A stretch of 64,000 bases of DNA from Paenibacillus sp. CF384. GTDB lineage: Bacteria; Bacillota; Bacilli; Paenibacillales; Paenibacillaceae. Of the stretch, positions 54,339 through 62,876 are shown in pieces. Numbering within the stretch: the first letter of the stretch is position 1; every line of letters begins with the position of its first letter. The notes beneath the pieces are model-generated. The model was given only the letters and a program-made list of their open reading frames with translations. It searched no databases and was not told the origin of the DNA. The stretch is from assembly GCF_900106745.1 (NCBI RefSeq), contig NZ_FNNV01000017.1, forward strand, positions 1-64,000, in the 5' to 3' direction. The position numbers were made by a program, and so were the translations under genes.

Positions 54339-55744
54339 TGGAGTTCCGCCGCCTTCATCTCCCAGATCTTCACGTCGCATACAGCCACGCCGCCGCTCGA
54401 ACGCAGCTCGATGCCGTTACTGTCCTCCAAGGAAGGGTAGACCCTTGCCGTCAGGCATGTTTCATCATCCGCGAATACTTCGATAATGGATTGATCCGCG
54501 AAAATACGCAGTCTAAGCGTCTCAGCACCAGCTGCGTCAGGCAACTTCGCCTCCACCGCCGACTTATTCACGTTCGGGAACAAGCTGGATTGCAAGCGGT
54601 CGATGACAACCGTATTCGCTGCCAAGTCGAGGCGTACATCCGTGCGCTCGCGGCCGCATGAAGAGGCAAACAACGCGACAACCAATTCCCCATCCTCCAA
54701 TGTCCGTCTATCCACATCCACCACAATTTCGCAAGCCGTCGAACGAATGCCCATATCCTTTGGCGCTTGTCCGATGTTCAGCTTGGCGAAGCTCCGGCTA
54801 TCGCCCCTCAGCTTCTCCAGCTCCGGAACAGGAGCCATCGCGAGCGCGCCGTTCGGCTTCAGCTCGACGACTCGCGGCAGCGCCAGCGTCCCCGCCCAAT
54901 CCAAGCTTACCGGGAAGTTCTCTCCTCTGCCTTCCGGAGCCCAGCCCAGCATAATGCGGCGGCCGTTCTCATCCACGAACCCGGTCGAAGCATAGTACCC
55001 TTCCCAGCCTCCGCCATCGATCGTGCCGTGCTTCATAACATCCGTCAGCCTGTCTTCGCGAATCGTTCCGGATAAATAGCGAACCGGTCCGCTCGGGGAG
55101 TAGAACAAGACAGCCTTATCATCGTCGAAACGGAAGAGATGCGGACATTCCCATATCCATTCCTCACCTTTATAGAAAATTCCCTTGTAGTCCCACTTCT
55201 CCAAATCGTCAGAGCTGTAGATCATGCCGCAGCCTTTCTCGCCTTCGATGCCGCCAAGCAGCATCCGCCAGCCGTCCTGCTGTTTCCAGACATAAGGATC
55301 TCTCCACTCCGTGATGCGCGTTTCGCCATGTAATTCGGAGGTCAATGCGGGGTTGGCGTCCCCCGGCTTACGCCAAGTGAGCAAATCTCCCTCTCCGGCG
55401 CCGGCTGTCCACTGCTGTGCCCCGCTTGTCGCATTCCGTTCGCCCTCGCCGATGCTCGTATAGAACAATTTCACCTCGTCGCCGTTAACGACCGAGCAGC
55501 CCGAGTAGCAATGGGATTCACCAAGCTCGTTTGATGGTGCCAGCGCAACCGGCAAATGCGTCCAGTTTACTAAGTCCGTGCTCTTGGCATGACCCCAGTG
55601 AATCGTGCCCCACTGCGGAGCCGAAGGGTTATGTTGATAGAACAAATGATATTCTCCGTTTAATTGAAAAGGCCCGTTAGGGTCATTCATCCAATTATGC
55701 GGCGGCGTAAAATGATAGCTCGGTCTATATCGGTCCATGGTCAT
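54335..55744 (-). CDS. GH32 beta-fructosidase/sucrose hydrolase-like enzyme
   Basis: 469 residues from ATG 55744; the ATG at 55750 is too close to AGGAG. Five-blade propeller with nucleophile D21 in NWMNDPNG, the RDP motif in TEWRDPYVW (about 147) and acid/base Glu in WIWECPHLF (about 199). A C-terminal beta-sandwich ends with LRIFADQSIIEVFAD. GH32 enzymes cleave fructosyl bonds in sucrose, inulin or levan. No signal peptide, so it acts on imported sugar. Confidence 0.93.
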   Translation of the reverse strand: MTMDRYRPSYHFTPPHNWMNDPNGPFQLNGEYHLFYQHNPSAPQWGTIHWGHAKSTDLVNWTHLPVALAPSNELGESHCYSGCSVVNGDEVKLFYTSIGEGERNATSGAQQWTAGAGEGDLLTWRKPGDANPALTSELHGETRITEWRDPYVWKQQDGWRMLLGGIEGEKGCGMIYSSDDLEKWDYKGIFYKGEEWIWECPHLFRFDDDKAVLFYSPSGPVRYLSGTIREDRLTDVMKHGTIDGGGWEGYYASTGFVDENGRRIMLGWAPEGRGENFPVSLDWAGTLALPRVVELKPNGALAMAPVPELEKLRGDSRSFAKLNIGQAPKDMGIRSTACEIVVDVDRRTLEDGELVVALFASSCGRERTDVRLDLAANTVVIDRLQSSLFPNVNKSAVEAKLPDAAGAETLRLRIFADQSIIEVFADDETCLTARVYPSLEDSNGIELRSSGGVAVCDVKIWEMKAAELQ

Positions 55745-55755
55745 ATTCATCGCTC

Positions 55756-57519
55756 CTAAGCCAAATTGATTTCACGTAACTTCTCCAGCGGTACCTTCGA
55801 CTCCCGACGGTCGTTCAGCAAACCGTTCACTTCCTGCTGAACGTCCGTAATTTGGGTGTAGCAGTACCCCACGATATAATCGGTAGCCTTGATGGCTTCA
55901 TGTATGCCGCGGAAGCGGTCCAAGTATGCTTCCTCCGACTCCACCTGGTTGCCGTAGCCCCAGCCTTTATCGGAGCGTAAAGCAATTCCGCCGAACTCGC
56001 TGACGATGATCGGCTGCCCGGTGTACGAGTAGCCGCTTGCGAACGCGTACTTCCATTGATTGAACGATTTTTCGTTATGAACGATTTCATCCTTGCTCGC
56101 GTAACGCTGCAGAAACTCTTCTTTGGTCTCCACATAGTCGTGCAAGGTCAAGATATCGGATACGGTATGCTCCCATCCGTCATTCGTAATGACCGGACGA
56201 TTCGGATCGAACGCCTTGGTGAGGTGGTATACCGCTTCCGTCAGCTTCTGCTGGCGCCGGTCGTGCAGGATGTTCATTACCCCCCACGACTCATTGAAGG
56301 GAACCCAAGTAATAATGCTCGGATGGTTGTACTGCTGCCGAACGACCTCCATCCACTCCGTCGTGAACTTCTGGATGGCATTATCGTTAAACTCAAACGT
56401 CGCCGCCATTTCCGACCAGACGAGCACGCCTTTCACGTCGCACCAGTATAGGAAGCGCGCGTCCTCCACCTTCATATGCTTGCGAACGCCGTTGTAGCCC
56501 ATCTCCAGCAATTTATCGATATCCTCGATAAGTGCCGCTTCCGACGGAGGCGTCAGATGACTGTCCGGCCAGTAGCCTTGGTCGAGTACGAGCCGCTGAT
56601 AGATCGGCACGTTATTGAGCAGCACTTTGCCTTTCTCGATTGAAATCTTGCGCATGCCGAAGTAGGCGTACACATGATCGACCACCAGGTCGCCTTGATA
56701 GAGCACGAACTCCACATCATATAAATTCGGATGCTCCGGCGACCAGTGGCAATGTTTCCAAGGACCGTTCATCTCGTGTACAAGATCGACATCGAGCTGC
56801 AGCCACGGACGGTCGATCGTCAGACTTACCTGCTTCACCTGACGGCCCTTCAGCGTAACAAGTGTCTCGATACGATAATCTCCGCCTGCGTACGCCCCGC
56901 CTTTAACCTGATATTCGAAGCGTACGGAACGGGCATCGATGTCCGGCGTTATTTTGACAGAGTCCACATGTACCGACGAGACGAATTCCAGCCATACGGA
57001 TTGCCAGATACCGGTTGTCTGCACATAGAAGCATTCGAAGTTCTCGGCAACCCATCTTTGCTTGCCCCGCGGCTGCGTCGCGTCCATGCTGTCCTCAGCC
57101 TTTACGGTCAGCTCGTTCGTGCCGCCTATCTTGACGTACGGTGTAATGTCAAACGAGAATGCCGTATACCCTCCGTCGTGACGGCCGATGTATTCGCCGT
57201 TTATCCATACTTTCGCTGTATAATCGACCGCCTGAAAATGAAGCACTATTCGCTTGCCTTCCTCGCTGGCCGGCACATCGAATGATCGGTTGTACCAGAC
57301 GTTCGGATGATGAGCTTCGTCACCGATGCCGCTCGCTGGGGTTTCGTAGGAGAACGGAACGACGATCGTTCGATCACCGCCGAAGCTGCGCGGCCAGCCA
57401 TCCGCCTCGCCCCGATTCTCGTCGTCGAAGCCGAAGCGCCATTCTCCGTTCAAATCCGTCCACTGCTCACGCACGAATTGAGGTCTCGGGTAGCCGGGTC
57501 TATACATTTTCGTCGTCAT
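55756..57519 (-). CDS. GH2 family glycoside hydrolase (copy 2)
   Basis: 587 residues: sugar-binding jelly-roll about 1-175, immunoglobulin-like domain about 176-285, TIM barrel about 286-580. Acid/base Glu in WVPFNESWG and nucleophile in VSEFGGIAL. GH2 includes beta-galactosidases, glucuronidases and mannosidases; specificity is open. Overlaps the upstream GH2 stop by four bases (ATGA). Closely similar to that protein over its whole length, so a tandem duplication is likely. Confidence 0.93.
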   Translation of the reverse strand: MTTKMYRPGYPRPQFVREQWTDLNGEWRFGFDDENRGEADGWPRSFGGDRTIVVPFSYETPASGIGDEAHHPNVWYNRSFDVPASEEGKRIVLHFQAVDYTAKVWINGEYIGRHDGGYTAFSFDITPYVKIGGTNELTVKAEDSMDATQPRGKQRWVAENFECFYVQTTGIWQSVWLEFVSSVHVDSVKITPDIDARSVRFEYQVKGGAYAGGDYRIETLVTLKGRQVKQVSLTIDRPWLQLDVDLVHEMNGPWKHCHWSPEHPNLYDVEFVLYQGDLVVDHVYAYFGMRKISIEKGKVLLNNVPIYQRLVLDQGYWPDSHLTPPSEAALIEDIDKLLEMGYNGVRKHMKVEDARFLYWCDVKGVLVWSEMAATFEFNDNAIQKFTTEWMEVVRQQYNHPSIITWVPFNESWGVMNILHDRRQQKLTEAVYHLTKAFDPNRPVITNDGWEHTVSDILTLHDYVETKEEFLQRYASKDEIVHNEKSFNQWKYAFASGYSYTGQPIIVSEFGGIALRSDKGWGYGNQVESEEAYLDRFRGIHEAIKATDYIVGYCYTQITDVQQEVNGLLNDRRESKVPLEKLREINLA

Positions 57520-59294
57520 TTCGAATCTCCTGCGCTCTGTCCGGTCACGATCCGGCGAATCGCCTCAAGCGGAACTTTAGGAACGCGATCGTACGTGAGC
57601 AGACCGTTAATTTCTTGCTCGACGTCCGTTAATTGCGTATAACAAACCGCTTGTACCACCGGAGACAAGAGCAGCGGGCGAAACACGGCGTTCAACCGCT
57701 TGAGGAAATCCTCATCGTCGGTTGCGCCGGAATACCCCCAGCCTTCCCAGTCGCTTTTGCGGAACGAAATGCCTCCGAATTCCGTGACCATAACGGGTTG
57801 CCCCTTATACGATGCATCGCCTACGAAGATTCTGCGGTTGGCCGGCATCGCTTCGAGTGCGCTGCTTGTGGTCGCATATCGCTCAGCCAGCACCTCTTCG
57901 CGCCACTCGTAATCATGAATCGCTACGAAGTCCGTCTCGAGCATCTCCCAGCCGTCGTTGCCGATAACAGGCCTTGTATCATCTAACGATTTGACCAAAT
58001 GATACATCGCCAGTGCATGCTGCTGCTGCCTGACATCGATTTGAATGTTAGGCACGCCCCAGCTCTCGTTAATCGGAACCCAAGCCACGATGCATGGATG
58101 GTTGTAGTCACGCTCAACAATCTCGTGCCACTCGCGGGTAAAACGACCGGCGTAGGTTTCCGAGTATTGATAAGCGTTCGCGCATTCTCCCCATACGAGG
58201 AGGCCATTGCGATCGCAATGATAGAGGAACAGGGGATCTTCCGTCTTCTGATGCTTGCGCACCCCGTTGAACCCCATTGCTCGGGTCAGTTCAATATCCT
58301 TCAGAATCGCCTCTTCCGAAGGCGGGGTCAGAATACCATCCGGGAAGTAGCCTTGATCGAGCACCAAACGCATGAAGTACGGACGGTTGTTCAAGTTGAA
58401 CTTACCGTTCTCGATAGATACTTTACGCATGCCGAAGTAGCTGTCGCATTCATCCACGACATGGCCGTCTACACTAAGGCGGAAACGGACATCGTACAGA
58501 TTCGGTTTCTCCGGCGACCACCAGCGTCCCAATCCATGATCGTTAAAATCATGAAGGCGAATCGTTCTCGACTCTTCTCTGCCGTTCACTTTGAATCTTT
58601 CTTCCGCTACCGCCTCGCCTTCGAAACTGATGGCCGCTTCCACCCATACTTCTTGTCGTGCCGCCGCTTCCGACACAAAAGTGCGAATCTCGATTTCATT
58701 CCGGTCAATATCCGGCTTAAACTTCAATTTATCGATATGTACGGCATGCACAGGCTCCAGCCACACACTTTGCCAGATCCCCGTCGTACGCGTATAGAAA
58801 ATGCTGGCCGATTGCTCTTCCCAATACTGCTTGCCCCTTGGCTGCGTCAGGTCCAAGCTGTCATCTTCCGCTCTTACCGTGATGACGTTCCCGCCGTCCT
58901 TCAACAGGTCGGTGATATCCTGCCGGAATGGCGTGTGGCCGCCTTCATGGGTAACAGCCAGCTGTTCGTTCACCCACACCTTTGCCTTATAATCGACCGC
59001 GCCGAAATGAAGGACGATCCGCTGTCCGCTCCATTCGCTCGGCACGTGGATCATTTTCCGGTACCAGACCACATCATGAAAGGAAGCATCGCCGATTCCG
59101 CTAAGCGCGCTTTGGTAAGCGAACGGCACTTGAATCTTCAGATAAAATGGCGCTGCGTTCGTATACCACTTATCGCTTTCGCCCTTCCTCTCGTCGTCGA
59201 AAGCGAAGTCCCATTCTCCGTTTAAGCTCAGCCATTGCTCACGCTTCTGACTCGGTCTTGGATATTCAGGTCTAATGTCGGTTCCTTTAATCAT
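57516..59294 (-). CDS. GH2 family glycoside hydrolase (copy 1)
   Basis: 592 residues from ATG 59294; GGAGG eleven bases upstream lies inside the GH43 coding sequence and the genes overlap by eight bases. Same three-domain order as its neighbour. Acid/base Glu in WVPINESWG, nucleophile in VTEFGGISF. Shared blocks with copy 2 include PRGKQ, TTGIWQSVWLE, YFGMRK, LVLDQGY and QEINGLL or QEVNGLL. Two diverged paralogues suggest two different linkages or anomers in one substrate. Confidence 0.93.
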   Translation of the reverse strand: MIKGTDIRPEYPRPSQKREQWLSLNGEWDFAFDDERKGESDKWYTNAAPFYLKIQVPFAYQSALSGIGDASFHDVVWYRKMIHVPSEWSGQRIVLHFGAVDYKAKVWVNEQLAVTHEGGHTPFRQDITDLLKDGGNVITVRAEDDSLDLTQPRGKQYWEEQSASIFYTRTTGIWQSVWLEPVHAVHIDKLKFKPDIDRNEIEIRTFVSEAAARQEVWVEAAISFEGEAVAEERFKVNGREESRTIRLHDFNDHGLGRWWSPEKPNLYDVRFRLSVDGHVVDECDSYFGMRKVSIENGKFNLNNRPYFMRLVLDQGYFPDGILTPPSEEAILKDIELTRAMGFNGVRKHQKTEDPLFLYHCDRNGLLVWGECANAYQYSETYAGRFTREWHEIVERDYNHPCIVAWVPINESWGVPNIQIDVRQQQHALAMYHLVKSLDDTRPVIGNDGWEMLETDFVAIHDYEWREEVLAERYATTSSALEAMPANRRIFVGDASYKGQPVMVTEFGGISFRKSDWEGWGYSGATDDEDFLKRLNAVFRPLLLSPVVQAVCYTQLTDVEQEINGLLTYDRVPKVPLEAIRRIVTGQSAGDSK

Positions 59295-60303
59295 GTTGTA
59301 CATTTCCTCCCGGTTGGTTTGTTTGTGAGTCGTCCGTTTCCTCCGAGTACTCTCCGGATGGAACAGGATAGTCGATACCTGAGGCAAGCGGTTTACCGAA
59401 ATCAGGGTATCCTGCCGCTGTCCAATTGAATTTCTGCATCCGAGGCTGCCTCATGCCGGCGCCGCCCTCCGACTGAGGAATCGCATGATAGACGATCCAA
59501 TCCTCAAGGCCGTCCGGCGATTGCGTAAAGCTGTTATGGCCCGGCGCATATACGCTGTTATCCGTACATTTCGCGAATACCGGGTGATCGCTTTTGGTCC
59601 ACGAATCCGGGTCTAAGAGATCGCTTCTTTCATCCGCTGCAAGCATGCCTAATGAATAATCGTCCGACCAAGTCGTGCTGGCAGAGTAGATAAGGAACAC
59701 CTTGCCGTATCGGACAAGGAAACACGGGCCTTCATTGATCGCCATGCCGCCTTGCTTCTCCCATTCGAATTCCGGTTTCGTCAGCAGCGCTTCCGGCCCT
59801 GTCAGCGTCCATGGATTGTCCATCCGAGCCGCGTAAATCGCCGAGCCGTATTCGGGGAAATGACCGTAACCGGCATACATAAAGTACAGCTTGCCAGCAT
59901 GCTGCAATATTGTGCCGTCCAGTCCGGGCAGCGCCGTATTGATCGCTCCCTTCTCCGTCCATGCTCCTTGTGCCGGGTTGGCGCTTTCATTTTCCAATAC
60001 ATAAACTTTACGTCCGTTATCTCCGCTGCCATCGCTCGCCGTAAAGTAGACATACCACTTGTCCTGAACGAAATGAATTTCCGGTGCCCATAACTCCCTG
60101 CTGCCCGGACCTTCGGATGGAGGAAGCCAAATCGTGGTCGGAGGCGATTGGGCAATTCCGCTCATGGTTCGTGACCGATGCAGCTCCAAGCGGTTGCCGC
60201 GGGTTACCATGTAATAGTAGAAGCCGTCGGAATGCCGATACATCCAAGGATCCGCTCCGCTCTTCATCATGGGATTCTGAAAGGTTTTAGCTGGATTCGT
60301 CAT
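59287..60303 (-). CDS. GH43 family glycoside hydrolase
   Basis: 338 residues, five-blade propeller. Catalytic Asp in SGADPWMYRHSDGFYYY (about 18), the pKa-setting Asp region in LDGTILQ, and acid Glu in INEGPCFLV (about 191). Typical activities are alpha-L-arabinofuranosidase, exo-arabinanase or beta-xylosidase; specificity is not fixed by sequence. No signal peptide. First gene of the hydrolase operon, preceded by AAGGAG and a consensus promoter. Confidence 0.92.
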   Translation of the reverse strand: MTNPAKTFQNPMMKSGADPWMYRHSDGFYYYMVTRGNRLELHRSRTMSGIAQSPPTTIWLPPSEGPGSRELWAPEIHFVQDKWYVYFTASDGSGDNGRKVYVLENESANPAQGAWTEKGAINTALPGLDGTILQHAGKLYFMYAGYGHFPEYGSAIYAARMDNPWTLTGPEALLTKPEFEWEKQGGMAINEGPCFLVRYGKVFLIYSASTTWSDDYSLGMLAADERSDLLDPDSWTKSDHPVFAKCTDNSVYAPGHNSFTQSPDGLEDWIVYHAIPQSEGGAGMRQPRMQKFNWTAAGYPDFGKPLASGIDYPVPSGEYSEETDDSQTNQPGGNVQHD

Positions 60304-60470
60304 CTACTCGTACTCCTTATCGAGTTATAAACAACTTTTATGTTTCAATCGAAATTTCAGAGTCGGATTTATGATAAAATTGCATGATTTCATTCGGAAT
60401 TTGCATGAAACGATTCCATCCCTCCGATCCAATGGCGTATTGCTTTGGCAACTCGACCATTTCGCCCAAT

Positions 60471-60509
60471 ATAAAACAAATTATATGTTCGCTTCAACGC
60501 CGATGTCAA
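60471..60509 (-). promoter_or_regulatory. SigA promoter and putative operator of the hydrolase operon
   Basis: Minus strand TTGACA (60504-60509), 18-base spacer, TATAAT (60480-60485). The 15 bases TATAATTTGTTTTAT (60471-60485), covering the -10 and start region, recur with one mismatch upstream of the ArsR-type gene (61546-61560). The 5' untranslated stretch to GH43 is about 165 bases and holds no other gene. Confidence 0.75.
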
Positions 60510-60540
60510 CGCTTTCTAACAAAATTATTGTTATTAATAA

Positions 60541-60590
60541 CAAAAAAACAAGCGCATAAGCGCCGTTATAAACAACTATGTTGTTTTTTT
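60541..60590. terminator. Terminator after the ArsR-type gene
   Basis: Two small hairpins: AACAACTATGTTGTT followed by seven T on the plus strand, and GCGC, TTAT, GCGC followed by TTGTTTTTTTG on the minus strand. The second probably ends the regulator transcript before the hydrolase promoter. Confidence 0.5.
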
Positions 60591-60594
60591 CAAA

Positions 60595-61530
60595 TCATTC
60601 TATAGCAGGCTCATAATGCACCTTCATAATAATGTCCTGATCGTAGTTTCCGAATCCGCGGCCGAACAAATTCAGCCCGCCTTTATGAACGGCATCCGGT
60701 TTCACGCCGACCTTAAACCGAATGTTCGGCTGGGCATCGATGTGCAGATCTTGCAGCGTCACATCGGACACCTTGTGATTATCGACCGTGCTCTTATCCT
60801 TGTCCACCCGAAACGTCTTTAACAGCCCGTATTGCGTGCTGCTGTCATGCCACCATTCCGGATTATTCTTACCTCGCTTATCGCCGAAATCACCGGGAGA
60901 CGTCCATGTTCCCACTTCGATGTCATTAATCCAAACCGTGATGTCCGATGGCCAGTCGTTATTGAAATTAGGGGCCTCCGAGCAAAGCTCGAGCGAAAAT
61001 TCGATTGCTTTCATATCGATGTTCCGCGGCAGCGAACGAGGAAAGCGGTATTCGATCCAGCCTTGTCTCAGCCAGACGATCTGCGCTGTGCGGCCTTCCG
61101 GATGAAAGAAGCTTGCAGGATCGTCTTCCGGGATCACCATCGACTCCGTGTTGGCGATGCCGCAGGTCGGATGCACTTCCACGTCGACGTAATGACCGAT
61201 CGGCATTTCGATTTCAAAGATTTGCTCCTTCTTGATGTACCCTTTGATCGGATTCAAGATCATTCTGACATCGTCGAAATTCCGCTTGCATACTTTCATG
61301 GCGCCGCGGCTTGCAGGCAATATCTCGGTCAGTATAAGCCCTGCCTCTTCCAGCACCTTCACGTTCACGCCGGCCGTGGACACCGGAATGCCCAATTTCT
61401 CGCCGATCTCATTTATATTCATGTTGTTATGATTCAGGAGCAGCTTGATAATCTTCAGCCTGGTATGCGATGACAGCGCATGTGCGACCTTTACTAATTG
61501 ATCCGGTTCGTTGATAGAGAGTTCGAGCAT
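60595..61530 (-). CDS. ArsR-type regulator with large C-terminal beta domain
   Basis: 311 residues from ATG 61530 (GGGGAA upstream). Residues about 5-75 are an ArsR winged helix (HALSSHTRLKIIKLLLNHNNMNINEIGEKLGIPVSTAGVNVKVLEEAGLI-type region). The remaining 230 residues are beta-rich (IEYRFPRSLPRNIDMKAIEFSLELCSE, DITVWINDIEVGTW) and look like a carbohydrate-binding or effector domain. It probably represses the hydrolase operon until a sugar binds. No metal-site cysteines of classical ArsR are seen. Confidence 0.85.
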   Translation of the reverse strand: MLELSINEPDQLVKVAHALSSHTRLKIIKLLLNHNNMNINEIGEKLGIPVSTAGVNVKVLEEAGLILTEILPASRGAMKVCKRNFDDVRMILNPIKGYIKKEQIFEIEMPIGHYVDVEVHPTCGIANTESMVIPEDDPASFFHPEGRTAQIVWLRQGWIEYRFPRSLPRNIDMKAIEFSLELCSEAPNFNNDWPSDITVWINDIEVGTWTSPGDFGDKRGKNNPEWWHDSSTQYGLLKTFRVDKDKSTVDNHKVSDVTLQDLHIDAQPNIRFKVGVKPDAVHKGGLNLFGRGFGNYDQDIIMKVHYEPAIE

Positions 61531-61545
61531 CGAGTGTTCCCCATT

Positions 61546-61560
61546 TATAATATGTTTTAT
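61546..61560 (+). promoter_or_regulatory. Putative operator upstream of the ArsR-type gene
   Basis: TATAATATGTTTTAT matches the sequence at the hydrolase promoter in 14 of 15 positions. It overlaps the probable -10 region of the regulator gene, in the opposite orientation. Autoregulation is inferred; the AT-rich sequence could also match by chance. Confidence 0.4.
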
Positions 61561-61674
61561 GTTTCTTAGCATAAAGTGAATGCCTTCAGCATACCACCCG
61601 CAAAAATCGTTTGTAAAGTCTATTAATCTTCTTATTGCGCAGTATTAACCGATTGCCGTTGAAGTAGACAAAAC

Positions 61675-61714
61675 ACAAAAAAGGAGACCCGCAGCAACGG
61701 GCCGCGGGTCTTAA
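61675..61714 (-). terminator. Terminator of the PhyH gene
   Basis: Minus strand GACCCGCGGCCCGTT, GCTGCGGGTC stem with a small internal loop, followed by CCTTTTTTTG. It separates the PhyH gene from the regulator. Confidence 0.85.
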
Positions 61715-61840
61715 AAGAATATATATAATAGGGGGTTGAGTCTTATTATAGGCGCCGAAGATTAAAACCAGATGAATTTGGCATTTCAGTTACATTACAA
61801 TTGCGTTGCAATAAATACCCAGTAGTTGGATATATGCGAC

Positions 61841-62632
61841 TTACGCAAGCTTCGGCATTAAGCCGCCTTGTATCTTGTCCCCCACTTCAAAACCAAGGCC
61901 GTCTGTGCACACATGCCCCGCTCCGCTGTAGGTCGTGCCGTCCTTGAAGAAGACAATCGCCATCGCGCGGCGCGGCTTATCCGAGTTATTCGCATGGGCA
62001 AAATGGAACGTCATCCCATCATGGAACGTGCAGCTTCCCGCCTTCATACGGCAGATGACGGCTGTGTTGCGATCCAGCTCTTTCGCACCTTCCTGTGCGA
62101 AAATATCCTCCGGCGTCACAAGGTCGACGCCTTTCAGGTTGCGGATTTTCTGCGACTTCGGTACAAACATCATGCAGCCGTTGTTCTCGTCCACATCGTC
62201 GAGCGCAATCCAGATCGAGAATGCGACCATCGGCTCCGTATCCTTAACCGGCCAATATGGACGGTCTTGATGCCAAGGCGTTACTTTGGAATCGCCGGGC
62301 ATCTTCAGCAAAGCATGATCGTGGAAGAGGCGAATGCCATCGAACCCCGTCAGTTGCTTGCCCATATCCGCGAAACGCTCGCCAAGCACGAAGCGTGCCA
62401 TTCCCCCGTGATCCCGCCACGTATTCACGCGTTGGTTCAGCACCTTGTAATACGCGCCGCCAGCCTGATCCGTTTGCAGCCCACGCGCACCTTGGTTGTT
62501 CATCGTCTCATCCATATATCCTTGAAACTCCACTAACTCCTCCGGCGATAAAATATTATCAATCTGCACGAAACCATTTTCACGATAAAATTGCACTTTT
62601 TCTTCAGCTACTTGGATCTTCGAATTCAACAT
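61841..62632 (-). CDS. Phytanoyl-CoA dioxygenase family protein
   Basis: 263 residues, Fe(II)/2-oxoglutarate dioxygenase of the PhyH group. Iron ligands: His and Asp in TPWHQDRPYWP and the distal His in FHDGMTFHFAHANNSDKPRRA, which also gives the oxoglutarate-binding Arg. Substrate unknown; family members hydroxylate lipids, ectoine or natural products. GGGGAC precedes the ATG. It stands alone, upstream of the regulator on the same strand but ended by a terminator. Confidence 0.9.
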   Translation of the reverse strand: MLNSKIQVAEEKVQFYRENGFVQIDNILSPEELVEFQGYMDETMNNQGARGLQTDQAGGAYYKVLNQRVNTWRDHGGMARFVLGERFADMGKQLTGFDGIRLFHDHALLKMPGDSKVTPWHQDRPYWPVKDTEPMVAFSIWIALDDVDENNGCMMFVPKSQKIRNLKGVDLVTPEDIFAQEGAKELDRNTAVICRMKAGSCTFHDGMTFHFAHANNSDKPRRAMAIVFFKDGTTYSGAGHVCTDGLGFEVGDKIQGGLMPKLA

Positions 62633-62876
62633 GCGCTCAAGTCCCCTTTATGAATCGGATATATCTCCAATTTACACCCGAAACGTCCGATCATCTTGGA
62701 GGATATGGGATAAAACTAAGACGATCTGCCAGAATCGAGCAGCAGCCATCGAGCTGCGGCTCTCAGCCATTCGGAGGAGGCAGTGGAGGTTAGTGTGAGT
62801 GCATAAACCCGGTGGAATCCGCTTAACATCTGAGTCATCGCCGCTATGAGCTCCTTCGACTCGAAATTCAGGAGCG
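62633..62876. other. Intergenic stretch with no recognised feature
   Basis: Upstream region of the PhyH gene. I see no gene. The open frame on the minus strand over 62672-62887 has no ribosome site and runs into the repeat array. Confidence 0.5.

Noticed and set aside
57999..59225. Plus-strand frame (408 codons) opposite a GH2 gene
   Set aside because: Antisense to catalytic GH2 motifs; no family resemblance.
60410..60425. Catabolite-repression (cre) site near ATGAAACGATTCC
   Set aside because: One base is missing from the cre core compared with TGAAARCGYTTWCW, so the match is not convincing.
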